From assembly GCA_964510225.1 (NCBI GenBank), contig CAZEAN010000087.1:1-24821 (forward strand): a stretch of DNA of 24,821 nucleotides, read 5' to 3'. The translations under genes were made by a program, and so were the position numbers. Shown here piece by piece: positions 15,427-24,368 of the stretch. The number at the start of each line of letters is the position of its first letter. The first letter of the stretch is position 1. Source of the stretch: CAZEAN01 sp964510225 (GTDB lineage Bacteria; Planctomycetota; Planctomycetia; Isosphaerales; Isosphaeraceae). Below the pieces are notes generated by a model. It saw only the letters and a program-made list of their open reading frames with translations. It was not told the origin of the DNA and did no database searches.

Positions 15427-16491
15427 ATGGCGACTGCGATCGAAGAAGGATCGTCCTCGGGACGGTCGGCCGATCTCATTCATCATGATCCTCGCAGTGA
15501 CACGCTCGATTCATCCATTGGATTTGTGCGCGAGGTCTTGCGTGCCGAGGCCGAAGCAATCGCTCAGGTCGAAGCACGGATTGATTCGTCGATTGTTCGA
15601 GCTGCGGAACTCATACTCCATTGCCAGGGATCGATTGTCGTCACAGGGATGGGCAAAGCCGGCCTCGTTGGTCAAAAGCTTGCAGCGACTCTGGCATCGA
15701 CTGGAACCCATGCGTTCCCGATGCACCCGGGAGATGCCGTCCACGGTGACCTTGGCCGCGTCCGGGCCATTGATCTCGTCTTGGCACTCTCATGGAGCGG
15801 CGAAACTGGCGAATTGAATCGCTTGATACCAACAATCCAGAAAATTGGCGCACTCCTGGTCTCGATTACCGGGCGCCAATCAAGCACGCTTGGTTTGGCG
15901 TCTGACCTCTGCATTGCCACCGGTCCAATCGACGAAGCCTGCCATCTCGGTCTCGCACCCTCAGCAAGCACAACCGCGATGATGGCAGTTGGTGATGCAC
16001 TCGCACTTCTCGTCAGTCGGAATCGCGGCTTCAGCCCCGACGACTTTCTCCGCTACCACCCAGGCGGGAGCCTCGGACGAAAGCTTGGGAGAGTCAGTGA
16101 CGTTATGAGGACTGGCCGACGAATCCGCACGGCTCGACCTCATGAGTCCATCCGTTCGATCCTCGTCAGACATCAGGGAGCCCGTCGACGTTCTGGTGCG
16201 GTACTGGTTGTCGGAGATGAAGAACAGCTCTTGGGTATCTTCACCGACAGTGATTTGGCTCGTCTCTTCGAAGGACGTCGCGAAGAATTACTCGACCGAC
16301 CGATCGCTGACGCGATGACAGTGAATCCGGTGGTGATCCACCCCGAAGCCCGACTGACTGAGGCAGTCGAACTCCTCAGGAACCGAAAGCTCAGCGAACT
16401 TCCGGTTGTGACCGATCCCGCACATCAACTCTGCGGGCTTGTGGATATCACTGACTTGATTGGAAGAGAAGCAGATGAATGGGAGGCTTAA
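15427..16491 (+). CDS. kdsD: KpsF/GutQ-type D-arabinose 5-phosphate isomerase (KdsD)
   Basis: A cytoplasmic sugar-phosphate isomerase that turns ribulose 5-phosphate into arabinose 5-phosphate, the precursor of Kdo for LPS. An SIS domain carries GSIVVTGMGKAGLVGQKLAA, THAFPMHPGDAVHGDLG and SWSGETGELNRL. It is followed by the linker HPGGSLGRKL and two CBS repeats, the second ending in LSELPVVTDPAHQLCGLVDI. The frame is open from an ATG at 15310, with GAGG upstream (393 residues). I prefer ATG 15427 (354 residues) because AAGGAGG lies six bases before it and family members are about 320-330 residues. The gene downstream, an LPS-transport-like protein, supports a role in Kdo supply. Confidence 0.9.
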   Translation: MATAIEEGSSSGRSADLIHHDPRSDTLDSSIGFVREVLRAEAEAIAQVEARIDSSIVRAAELILHCQGSIVVTGMGKAGLVGQKLAATLASTGTHAFPMHPGDAVHGDLGRVRAIDLVLALSWSGETGELNRLIPTIQKIGALLVSITGRQSSTLGLASDLCIATGPIDEACHLGLAPSASTTAMMAVGDALALLVSRNRGFSPDDFLRYHPGGSLGRKLGRVSDVMRTGRRIRTARPHESIRSILVRHQGARRRSGAVLVVGDEEQLLGIFTDSDLARLFEGRREELLDRPIADAMTVNPVVIHPEARLTEAVELLRNRKLSELPVVTDPAHQLCGLVDITDLIGREADEWEA

Positions 16492-16770
16492 CCTCGTCAT
16501 CTCGTTCAGTAACTTCGACAATCAGATGCAGAATCCGATGCGATCGTCTCTCTTCTCCGAGACTTAAGGGACAGTACAAAAACATGATGATCGTCAAACT
16601 CGCGGTCAACCCGAACAATCGGGTCATGATGAAGCCCGGACCAGTCGAATGATTGGAATCTTTGGCACGCAAGCCTCATTGCCCCAGGATTTGCATAAGG
16701 CTCTTACTGTACGACTTCGGCGTTGTCGAGGTTAACGTCAGATGCAGGAAGGGGAGACGGACCTGAGGCC
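16492..16770 (+). other. Spacer between kdsD and the LptC/OstA-like gene
   Basis: About 280 bases. I see a small hairpin ACCCGA/TCGGGT (16609-16614, 16619-16624, loop acaa) without a T-tract. An AAGGGGAG stretch lies near 16749 and GAGG just before the next ATG. No gene is evident. Confidence 0.35.
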
Positions 16771-19700
16771 ATGAACCGAACCGTCCGAACAACGCTGACC
16801 ATCGCAATGCTAGTTGCCGGCTACGGTGGCTATCAGCATCTCTTTGCGACGGTGACTGAGCGACTTCAGAAATCGATTCCCGAAGCGCGGTTGGCCCTCG
16901 ATTTCCGACCTTCAGACTCCGCAAGTGCGCGACGTGCCGTCGAACTCGCGGAATCGGTCTTTGGCAAGGACCATTGGACTTCCGGGTTCGGAGTCGATCG
17001 CTACTACAATGTGGAACGTGGTTACTGGATGTACTGGGGGAGCTTTAGCTTCCCCGAGGGACATGACCGCCACCGAATCTCCTTCGAGCCGTTCGCCCTG
17101 ATCTGGGATGCGGACGAAGAGGGCGGACTTAAAGTCCTCTCTGGCGACCGCGCTCTGGTTGACTTCGACCGTCCCTTCAATTTGCTCGGGGGCTCGAAAC
17201 CGAGCGTCGTTCGCGCGCGGATTGAAGGCTATGCTGACGACGTGATGATCCTCGACGACCGAGGGACTCCTGGAAATCTCGAAGATGACCTCGTGATCCA
17301 GATGCCCTATGCCGAATATTCGGAAGCAGATTCGGAAATCCGCTGTAAAGAACGTGTCCTGCTCTCTGATCAGAACGTCGAAGCTTCAGGAAACGACCTC
17401 ACGATCAAGCTTCAACCATCGACGACCTCCAACGGCTTCCCGACCGCCGAGACAGTACGGCTGGAACGTAATGTTGTGATTAGGGCAGCGGATGCGGGCC
17501 AGACAGGACTCCTCCCAGGGTCCGCGCGGCCTGACCAGCTTGAGACCGAAGAAACTCAGCGAACAGAAGATGTTGAGCCTCCGAAGACGCCTGTTGTCCT
17601 CTCCTGTGATGGTGTGATGACACTTCAATTGGGGAGGTCGAGGATCCCAACCGATGTCGGACCACCGGCACCACCTCGACCAACGATCGCCGACTTCTCG
17701 CGTAATGTCGTTTTGGAACGTGGGAGTAGTGATCCTGATCGGATTACTGGGGACCATCTTCACGCGGTCCTCGTCCCCGTTGAGAAGTTTGACACAACGG
17801 GAGATGACCCGTCCGAAGGCGGTGGTCCCAGCACTGGAGGACTCCGGCTACTTCGCGCTCGGGTGGATGGCCATGCGGTCTGGCTGGAGTCGCGGTCTGA
17901 AAACGTCCGGGTCCGAGGCAATGAGCTGATCTACGAAAAGCCGAGTACCGACCAGCCCGACGTCTCCTATTTTCGGGCCGATGCTGGTTCGTTGGTAGAG
18001 TTCGAACGGGTCGAAACGGACGATGAGGGCCAAATCCTCTCGGTCGCCACGATCTGGGCCACCGACGCTACGATGTACGGTGATCCCCAGCATCAAGGGC
18101 AGACGACTGTCATTGCTCGGGGGCCAGGACGGATGGAAATCCGGACCAATCGTGGTGCTCCCATCAGCCAAACCGCTTCCTGGCGTAACGAGATGATCAT
18201 CGAGACGTTACAACCGGGAGACCCCACCGCGGGTGAAAACGCAGATCAGCAACTCCGGATCCGGCTCACCGGTCTTCCCTACTTCGAAGATCCGGAGCAA
18301 CTGATGATGGTCGCTCGGGAGGAAATTGAAGTCAGCCTCGAGCCTCGACCAACACCCAATCAGGACTCTTCGGACCTGGAGACCGAGAATGGAGCGTTCG
18401 GAGGTCGATCTTATCGCGTCAATCGACTAGCTGCCCGTGGCGATGTCCATCTCATCACGCCAGAACAAGTCGACGATGCAGCGATCGAACCGATCGGAGC
18501 ACAACCGAGCGTCACTGCACGACGGGAACTTAACGCTCGAGATTGGCTAGTTGTCGACTTTACATACCCAGTAACGCCTGCACTTGCATTGAATCTCGGA
18601 CAACAACGCGCGCTGACCGAGGCCCAGATCGTACAGACCAGCTACAGCCCTCCCCAGCTTAATCCCGAGGATACGTCACCAATCGAATCAAACCGACCCG
18701 TTGAAGCACGTGCCGATCTCGTCTGGGCCCAAGTGGAGGTTGTTGGCCAGAGCGCCTCCGGGAACTCAGGATTCAGCCTAAGCAGTTCAACCGGGGGCCA
18801 GAGTGAGATCCGCGAAGCAAGGCTTCGTGGTGAGGTGTTTATCTATCAGGATCCTGCGGAGGGCGACGAAGAAGGATTCCGGGTTGAAGCCGAAGCCGTT
18901 GATCTAAAGCTACCCGCCCGCGGTCAGATGACGGTCCGTGCCCAGGGAGCCGATCAACCGGCAATCGCCGGGTCGGATGAATTATGGATTCAAGGACCTT
19001 CACTCTTTGTTGACCAAGGCTTGGACTTTGCTTCAGTGGAAGGAAAGGGATTCCTCTGGCAACTCTCGGAGATTGATCCTCAGCAGCAATTCGGCCTCGG
19101 AACCGCCCGAGAGAATGCACCGGTGACTTCGGTAGCAGGAGCTGACTCCGGACGGGAAGAATTGGCGGAGAGATCAGTAAAGCAACAGATGCTCATCGAA
19201 TGGTCCGAGGGGATGACTTTCCACGGCTCAATGCTGGAGCGTAACGGCCTGATAGGACCTGCCCGCGCACTCTTCGTCGGCGATGTTGAAGCAAAGTTGC
19301 CCAACGAACGCGTCAGTTGTGGTCGGATGGAGGCAATCTTCGACCGTCCACTCTCCTTTGACCGCGATCGGGACGATTCGTCGGAGGAGACTAACTCCGA
19401 TACACGACCAGTCATCGACGTGGTGATCTGCCGAGAGGATGTTCGACTTCGTTCTGTTGTCCATGAGGAGCAGCCGAACTCTGGAAACAAATCGCAGCCT
19501 TTGATTAAAGAGTATCGCGAGGTCATCGGAGATTCATTAACCTATGTAAGGTCGTCCGATAATTTCTGGATGGACGATCCAGGCACGATTTATGTAACCA
19601 CGCTTCAGCAAGAGGCGGAAAATAATAACGGTTCAGGAACAAGACGACGCCAGCGATCACCGGGACCTTGGTCGCTAAACCAGCTTCGGGTCGACTTTAA

Positions 19701-20289
19701 CAAGAGTCTTGAAGGAAAGCTCGGGGCGGCCGGAAGCACTCCACATGCGGCAACCTTTGAGGGCGATGCCCGTGCGATCCGGGCTCGGGTCCGTACGTGG
19801 AACGATCACCTGAACTTCGATCGAACCCCAGCAGACGCGGTCCAACTCTCCGCTGAGAGGATCTATGCCGACCATGATCCCGGGCTCCCCAAAGTAGGAG
19901 TACCGGCTCAGAGTTCTCTCAGAGCTTTCGGAGATGCGGAAGCTAGGACGAACAACGAAGCAATCGCAGGCGACATCATTACCTATGATTCTACAAAAGA
20001 TCTTTTTTACATCAAAGGAAGTGCTGCGAACCCCGTCGCATTCGCTTCTCAAGAAGCCCGAGGTCAACGACTGAGTCGCGGGCTGGCGGAGTCGGCTCGA
20101 TACAATGCGAAGACCGGGACGATCAGCAGCTCAAGACCTGGCGATGTTGTCTTCTTCCGACCCAAGACTGGGTCCAGGGCCGGGTTTAGTCCAGACAAGC
20201 CCAAAGTCGAGCGACCTAAGGAAGAACTCCCCTCCCTCCGACTTCCAGCTCAGAACGACCTCGAACGACAAGGATTTACGGGAAGTTGA
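16771..20289 (+). CDS. Giant LptC/LptA (OstA)-like envelope protein
   Basis: A 1172-residue protein with one N-terminal membrane anchor (about 7-25, no lipobox) and an otherwise extracytoplasmic chain. The region after the anchor has LptC-like character: GYADDVMILDDRGTPGNLED and then VLLSDQNVEASGNDLTIKLQ. Repeating beta-rich segments of OstA/LptA type follow, alternating hydrophobic residues with V-x-G-x-x-L-x-Y turns, for example NVRVRGNELIYEK, and near the C-terminus SLRAFGDAEAR, AGDIITYDSTKDLFYIKG and ARYNAKTG. Acidic linkers separate segments. The ATG at 16771 is preceded by GAGG; an upstream in-frame TTG (16723) is less likely. The neighbouring KdsD supports a role in moving LPS from the inner membrane. 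The assignment rests on pattern and context, and LptA/LptC identity is inferred. Confidence 0.72.
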   Translation: MNRTVRTTLTIAMLVAGYGGYQHLFATVTERLQKSIPEARLALDFRPSDSASARRAVELAESVFGKDHWTSGFGVDRYYNVERGYWMYWGSFSFPEGHDRHRISFEPFALIWDADEEGGLKVLSGDRALVDFDRPFNLLGGSKPSVVRARIEGYADDVMILDDRGTPGNLEDDLVIQMPYAEYSEADSEIRCKERVLLSDQNVEASGNDLTIKLQPSTTSNGFPTAETVRLERNVVIRAADAGQTGLLPGSARPDQLETEETQRTEDVEPPKTPVVLSCDGVMTLQLGRSRIPTDVGPPAPPRPTIADFSRNVVLERGSSDPDRITGDHLHAVLVPVEKFDTTGDDPSEGGGPSTGGLRLLRARVDGHAVWLESRSENVRVRGNELIYEKPSTDQPDVSYFRADAGSLVEFERVETDDEGQILSVATIWATDATMYGDPQHQGQTTVIARGPGRMEIRTNRGAPISQTASWRNEMIIETLQPGDPTAGENADQQLRIRLTGLPYFEDPEQLMMVAREEIEVSLEPRPTPNQDSSDLETENGAFGGRSYRVNRLAARGDVHLITPEQVDDAAIEPIGAQPSVTARRELNARDWLVVDFTYPVTPALALNLGQQRALTEAQIVQTSYSPPQLNPEDTSPIESNRPVEARADLVWAQVEVVGQSASGNSGFSLSSSTGGQSEIREARLRGEVFIYQDPAEGDEEGFRVEAEAVDLKLPARGQMTVRAQGADQPAIAGSDELWIQGPSLFVDQGLDFASVEGKGFLWQLSEIDPQQQFGLGTARENAPVTSVAGADSGREELAERSVKQQMLIEWSEGMTFHGSMLERNGLIGPARALFVGDVEAKLPNERVSCGRMEAIFDRPLSFDRDRDDSSEETNSDTRPVIDVVICREDVRLRSVVHEEQPNSGNKSQPLIKEYREVIGDSLTYVRSSDNFWMDDPGTIYVTTLQQEAENNNGSGTRRRQRSPGPWSLNQLRVDFNKSLEGKLGAAGSTPHAATFEGDARAIRARVRTWNDHLNFDRTPADAVQLSAERIYADHDPGLPKVGVPAQSSLRAFGDAEARTNNEAIAGDIITYDSTKDLFYIKGSAANPVAFASQEARGQRLSRGLAESARYNAKTGTISSSRPGDVVFFRPKTGSRAGFSPDKPKVERPKEELPSLRLPAQNDLERQGFTGS

Positions 20290-20547
20290 TCGCTGATTCG
20301 GACTCAGATCCAGTTATCACTTCTCACATCGTGCGTGAGTATCTCGAGATCTCTCGGAGGCAGTGCTCCTCCGGAGGGATCGGGACGTGGAACTCCTTCG
20401 CGATCACTCTCGGTACTTCCGATCGCTCCGATCCCAGCAGATCTTGATCATGCGCGTCCTGAGTTCGCTTGTTAGAATAGGTTTGACACCCGACAATCCG
20501 AGAGTAGTAACCGTGCCCGCCGATCGTCACTGAGGATGTGAAGCGTA
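20290..20547 (+). other. Leader region of hisS
   Basis: About 258 bases with no gene. It contains a hairpin CGGAGG (20355-20360) / CCTCCG (20368-20373) with a seven-base loop. The right arm is also part of a palindrome CCTCCGGAGG (20368-20377). There is no T-tract, no run of histidine codons and no T-box feature. A candidate promoter is listed separately. Confidence 0.35.
20483..20510 (+). promoter_or_regulatory. Candidate promoter of the hisS-hisZ-hisG group
   Basis: A perfect TTGACA (20483-20488) is followed after 16 bases by TAGTAA (20505-20510), which matches the -10 consensus at only three of six. A separate TAGAAT (20473-20478) is a better -10 but has no partner. Either is weak support. 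Confidence 0.25.
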
Positions 20548-21912
20548 ATGATCGACCCCAGAGTTGCCAGTGGTCTCCGCGACATCGTTCCCTCCGTGAT
20601 GATCCCTCGCGAGCGGATGCTTGGGATCTTTCGATCGGTCTTCACCAGCTTCGGATTTGTGCCGATTGAAACCCCCCATATCGAACGGATGGAGGTCCTG
20701 ACGGGAAAAGGAGCGGGATCGGATGAGGTCCTCCGCCAGATTTTCGATGTCACGAATAAAGGTGGAACCCCTGGTGAACTCGCGCTTCGATTCGATCTCA
20801 CTGTCCCCCTCGCACGATTTGTTGCGAAACATGTCGAGCAACTCGGAACCCCGTTCAAGCGTTATGCAATCGGTTCCGTCTTCCGTGGAGAGCGACCTGC
20901 AAAGGGCCGATTCCGCGAGTTCACGCAGTGCGACTTTGATACCGTCGGAACCGAAAGTCCAGTGGCGGACGCTGAAATCGCGCAGGTAATCGAGCGGTCT
21001 CTGACTGAGGCTGGTGTTCCACCATTCACGATTCATTTGAACAACCGACTGATCCTCGACGGACTACTCGACCACTTCGGCGTCATCGATCGCAAGGCAC
21101 TCGTCCTCCGAAGCCTCGACAAACTCGGCAAGATTGGTCGCGACGGAGTCCAGGCCGAGCTTAGCGACCCGAAGGAAGGGGAACCTGTACTCACCGATGA
21201 CCAGGCCCGCTCTTTACTCGACTTTGTCGGACAAGGAAAAGGGGATGGTGAAACCGTCCTCGCTTCGGCTGAGACAATGCTTGGAAGTCACCCATTCGCC
21301 AGAGAAGGGATCGAGAATCTCCGGACGGTCCTCGGCTTGCTCGATTCCGCTGGGGTCCCGGAAGAACGGCTGAGCCTCGACGTTGGACTCGCACGCGGCC
21401 TCGATTACTACACCGGGATCGTCTTCGAGACTACCGTCAATGGATGGGAGCGATTCGGCTCGATCAGCTCCGGCGGACGTTACAACGACCTCGCCAGTCT
21501 TTTTACTAAGAGACGGTTGCCTGGGGTCGGGGCATCGATCGGGCTTGATCGTCTCTTGGCGTTGCTTGATGAGGCCGACGCTCTGTCCGATTCATCGACA
21601 ACAACGCCAGTCTTGATTACAAACTTCCCTGGAGTTGACCCATCCGTTGCCTTCGGACTCGCTGCACGGCTCCGACGCTCCGGGATCGGAGCCGAGGTGT
21701 TCCCAGAACCGATCGCGATTGGTAAACAGATGGGGTATGGCTCGAATCGAGGTCATAAGTTGGCCATCATCCTTGGTCCTGATGAAGTAGCGACCGAGAC
21801 ATTCAACCTTCGGATCCTCGCCACTCGAAACGAAGACAAGGGGCTTTCGCTTTCCTCCATCGAAGATTCGATCCAGAGTGCCTTGGCAATTATTCAGCAA
21901 GATCATGAGTAG
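20548..21912 (+). CDS. hisS: Histidyl-tRNA synthetase
   Basis: A 454-residue class II aminoacyl-tRNA synthetase that charges tRNA-His in the cytoplasm. Motifs: GLRDIVP at the N-terminus, LRFDLTVPLAR (80-90), motif 2 FRGERPAKGRFREFTQCDFD (112-131), the histidine-specific LARGLDYYTG (281-290) with the catalytic Arg283, SSGGRYNDL (308-316) and motif 3 GVGASIGLDRL (326-336). A C-terminal anticodon-binding domain follows from about residue 355. The length is slightly above the usual 420-430, with an insert of low conservation around 190-260. The start is ATG 20548 with a GAGG somewhat far upstream. The downstream hisZ is a paralogue of this gene. Confidence 0.96.
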   Translation: MIDPRVASGLRDIVPSVMIPRERMLGIFRSVFTSFGFVPIETPHIERMEVLTGKGAGSDEVLRQIFDVTNKGGTPGELALRFDLTVPLARFVAKHVEQLGTPFKRYAIGSVFRGERPAKGRFREFTQCDFDTVGTESPVADAEIAQVIERSLTEAGVPPFTIHLNNRLILDGLLDHFGVIDRKALVLRSLDKLGKIGRDGVQAELSDPKEGEPVLTDDQARSLLDFVGQGKGDGETVLASAETMLGSHPFAREGIENLRTVLGLLDSAGVPEERLSLDVGLARGLDYYTGIVFETTVNGWERFGSISSGGRYNDLASLFTKRRLPGVGASIGLDRLLALLDEADALSDSSTTTPVLITNFPGVDPSVAFGLAARLRRSGIGAEVFPEPIAIGKQMGYGSNRGHKLAIILGPDEVATETFNLRILATRNEDKGLSLSSIEDSIQSALAIIQQDHE

Positions 21913-22001
21913 TCGAGACGTCAATCGATTCACAAGGACGAGACGACAGGTTAGCATAAGTCTACTTTGCCCCCTGGACCAGATCAGCAGCTACCTGAAT
22001 T

Positions 22002-23291
22002 ATGCCGATTGATCAGAGCAATCCGACCGAGACTTCCACTCGTCTCCCTCTTCGTGAGTCGCCCATTGCAGAAGTCCGTGGCACACGCGACTGGCTTCCT
22101 GAAGATCTTGGAGCGTTAGAGTGGATTGAGCACACATTGAGGTCGCGGTTTGAGTCGGTCGGCTATCGCCCGATGCGGACATCAATCTTGGAGCCAACCG
22201 AACTCCACCAACGGAAGAGTGGCGCTGGGATCATCTCCAAGCTATTTGAACTCGCCGATGGTCGTCCCCATCGACTCTGCCTCCGCCCCGAACTCACCGC
22301 GAGCATAGTCCGCTCTTTTACCGCAGCAGAAGCAGCGCCTGCGATCCCCTGGCGAGTGGCTTCGTCGGGACCCGTCTTTCGGTTCGAGCGCGAGCCTGGC
22401 CCTGGTCGGTATCGCGAATTTACTCAGTCAGGAGTTGAACTCTTGGGTGAACCCGGCGTCGAGGGTGATGCCGAGATCATCACCCTTGCTGTCGATGCCG
22501 CAAAAGCGGTTGGGCTGGACCAACTCCAGCTCCGGATCGGTCACACGGGGATGATTCTCGAGCTTCTTGATCGTTCCGGTCTCCCCACGGTCGCGGTCGC
22601 GGCGATGGTCGAGCACCTGAGTGACAAAGCAACCGAAGGCCGAGGCGTCCGTGCACTTGAGACAGCACTTGATCGACTTTCCGGTTGGCTCCAGAGCCCT
22701 TCCGAACAAGATGCCAAGTCAATCTTGCCCGCCGTTGAACAAGCTGATGATACAGGTGTGGAGCGACTATTCCGACACCTAGTCCCTCGTGTGATCGGTC
22801 GACGGACCGGTTCCGAAATCATCCATCGGCTTCGTCGCAAGTGGAACCTGGGGCACTCACTCGACGTCTCGTTGGACCGCGTACGTGACCGATTACGAGC
22901 ACTCTCCGACCTCCGAGGGCCTGCAAACACGGTACTGGAGCCGTTGCTGGATCAATTTGGCGAACTGGCACCGACCTCAATCCGAACCATGTATGACCTG
23001 GTCGGACTACTGGATCAGCACGGGATCGACCGCAGTCGGGTCGAACTCGACCCCGGATTCGGACATGGGATTGGTTTTTACTCCAAAATGATCTTCGAGC
23101 TCGGTGCTCAAACACCGAAAGGTCCGATCGCGGTCTGTCACGGTGGTCGCTATGACGGTCTCGCTACCGTCCTCGGCAGTGATCGAGACCCTCATGGTGT
23201 TGGTTTTGCGTTTGGGATCGAACGGATCTGGCACGCGCTCCAGGATCGAGAATCGTTGAATACGGCGGGTCCGAACGTTGGTAGCGACTGA
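22002..23291 (+). CDS. hisZ: ATP phosphoribosyltransferase regulatory subunit HisZ
   Basis: A 429-residue HisRS-like protein that does not charge tRNA but forms the regulatory subunit of ATP phosphoribosyltransferase with HisG. The HisRS fold is recognisable from VRGTRDWLPED (25-35), LCLRPELTASIVRSF and GRYREFTQSGVELLG (135-149). The catalytic LARGLDYYTG of HisRS is replaced by FGHGIGFYSKMIFEL, losing the key Arg, and the anticodon domain is absent, as expected for HisZ. CHGGRYDGL and GFAFGIERI complete the fold. No clear Shine-Dalgarno precedes the ATG. hisG begins eight bases after the stop, with its GAGG overlapping the hisZ end, so the two are co-expressed. Paralogy to the adjacent hisS is evident. 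Confidence 0.93.
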   Translation: MPIDQSNPTETSTRLPLRESPIAEVRGTRDWLPEDLGALEWIEHTLRSRFESVGYRPMRTSILEPTELHQRKSGAGIISKLFELADGRPHRLCLRPELTASIVRSFTAAEAAPAIPWRVASSGPVFRFEREPGPGRYREFTQSGVELLGEPGVEGDAEIITLAVDAAKAVGLDQLQLRIGHTGMILELLDRSGLPTVAVAAMVEHLSDKATEGRGVRALETALDRLSGWLQSPSEQDAKSILPAVEQADDTGVERLFRHLVPRVIGRRTGSEIIHRLRRKWNLGHSLDVSLDRVRDRLRALSDLRGPANTVLEPLLDQFGELAPTSIRTMYDLVGLLDQHGIDRSRVELDPGFGHGIGFYSKMIFELGAQTPKGPIAVCHGGRYDGLATVLGSDRDPHGVGFAFGIERIWHALQDRESLNTAGPNVGSD

Positions 23292-23299
23292 GGTAGATC

Positions 23300-24352
23300 A
23301 TGAGTCAGGACGGCCCCGCGACATCGATCGATCCCATCCGGATTGCCCTTCCCTCCAAGGGTCACCTCTTCGAGGGGATCGTCAGCCTTCTCAACGCGGC
23401 AGGTTACAAAGTCAGGCGTGCCAGTGAGCGCCAGTACGAGGCAACGATCAAAGGACACAAGCGATTTCACGTAGTCTTTATGCGACCTACTGATATCGTC
23501 TTTCAGGTCCAGGAAGGTCGATGTCATCTCGGAGTCACCGGTCTCGATGTCTTCGCAGAGCATGAGGGAGAAGCCACCGAGGCGATTGTGGTCGATCCTG
23601 ACCTTGGCTATGGCGGATGTCGATTAGTCGTTGCCGTCCCTGAGAGCTGGATTGATGTAACCCATATGCTTGACCTCGCCGATCTTAGTCATGAATTTCG
23701 CGACCAAGGGAAGGCGTTTCGGGTCTCAACGAAGTACTCGGCACTCACGCAAGCTCACTTCCGAAAGTGGGGAATCTATCATTACCAGGTGATCCATTCG
23801 GAGGGTGCGCTGGAGTTGCACCCAACCCTGGGAATTGCCGACATCATCGTCGATCTCACGAGTTCCGGTACTACCCTTAAGGACAACCGCCTCCGAGAAA
23901 TCGAAGGAGGAATTGTACTCGACTCCGCCGCCTGCTTAGTCGGACATCTCCCGAGCTTACGTACTCTGGTGGACGAAGGTGATAGTGGGGCGATGGCACT
24001 CCTTCTCGACGCCATCGATGGGGTCCGCGCATCTGAAGGCCAAATGCTCCTCGAAGTTGTGGGGGGGCCCGAGCAAGGACATCAAGCGGCTGCGGTCGCC
24101 GCTTTTCTTGCACAACAGCAAGCACAACATGTTGTTCGTGGAGAAGTCTGGGATGAGCGTGGCCGGTCCTACTGGAGGGTCACTGCCATCGTTAGGGATG
24201 GCAGCTTAACCTCATATCGTCGAGAGTTATTCCGTCTCGGGGGTCGTCGCGTGGTCGGACTTCCTGCACGTTTCTTTTTCGATGCTGATGGCCCGACGTC
24301 AACTTTTGACCGGCTTGCTGAAACTCTCCGAGCTACTAGCAGTCATACCTGA
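23300..24352 (+). CDS. hisG: ATP phosphoribosyltransferase HisG with extra C-terminal region
   Basis: A 350-residue HisG, which catalyses the first step of histidine biosynthesis: ATP plus PRPP gives phosphoribosyl-ATP. Family blocks are IRIALPSKGHLFEG (13-26), MRPTDIVFQVQEGRCHLGVT (61-80) with GLDVFAE next, and the PRPP loop DLTSSGTTLKDNRL (185-198). A HisG working with HisZ is usually about 200-230 residues. Here a further region (about 245-345) follows, and VTAIVRDGSLTSYRRELFRL with GGRRVVGLPARFFF (294-327) resembles the C-terminal regulatory (PII/ACT-like) domain of long-form HisG; this resemblance is by eye only. GAGG lies six bases before the ATG. It converges with the minus-strand gene 16 bases downstream. 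Confidence 0.93.
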   Translation: MSQDGPATSIDPIRIALPSKGHLFEGIVSLLNAAGYKVRRASERQYEATIKGHKRFHVVFMRPTDIVFQVQEGRCHLGVTGLDVFAEHEGEATEAIVVDPDLGYGGCRLVVAVPESWIDVTHMLDLADLSHEFRDQGKAFRVSTKYSALTQAHFRKWGIYHYQVIHSEGALELHPTLGIADIIVDLTSSGTTLKDNRLREIEGGIVLDSAACLVGHLPSLRTLVDEGDSGAMALLLDAIDGVRASEGQMLLEVVGGPEQGHQAAAVAAFLAQQQAQHVVRGEVWDERGRSYWRVTAIVRDGSLTSYRRELFRLGGRRVVGLPARFFFDADGPTSTFDRLAETLRATSSHT

Positions 24353-24368
24353 GTTTCGGCTAGAACGA

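Noticed and set aside
16448..16672. Minus-strand small frame with a hydrophobic stretch between kdsD and the OstA-like gene
   Set aside because: It overlaps the kdsD 3' end, has no ribosome site and no resemblance to known small membrane proteins.
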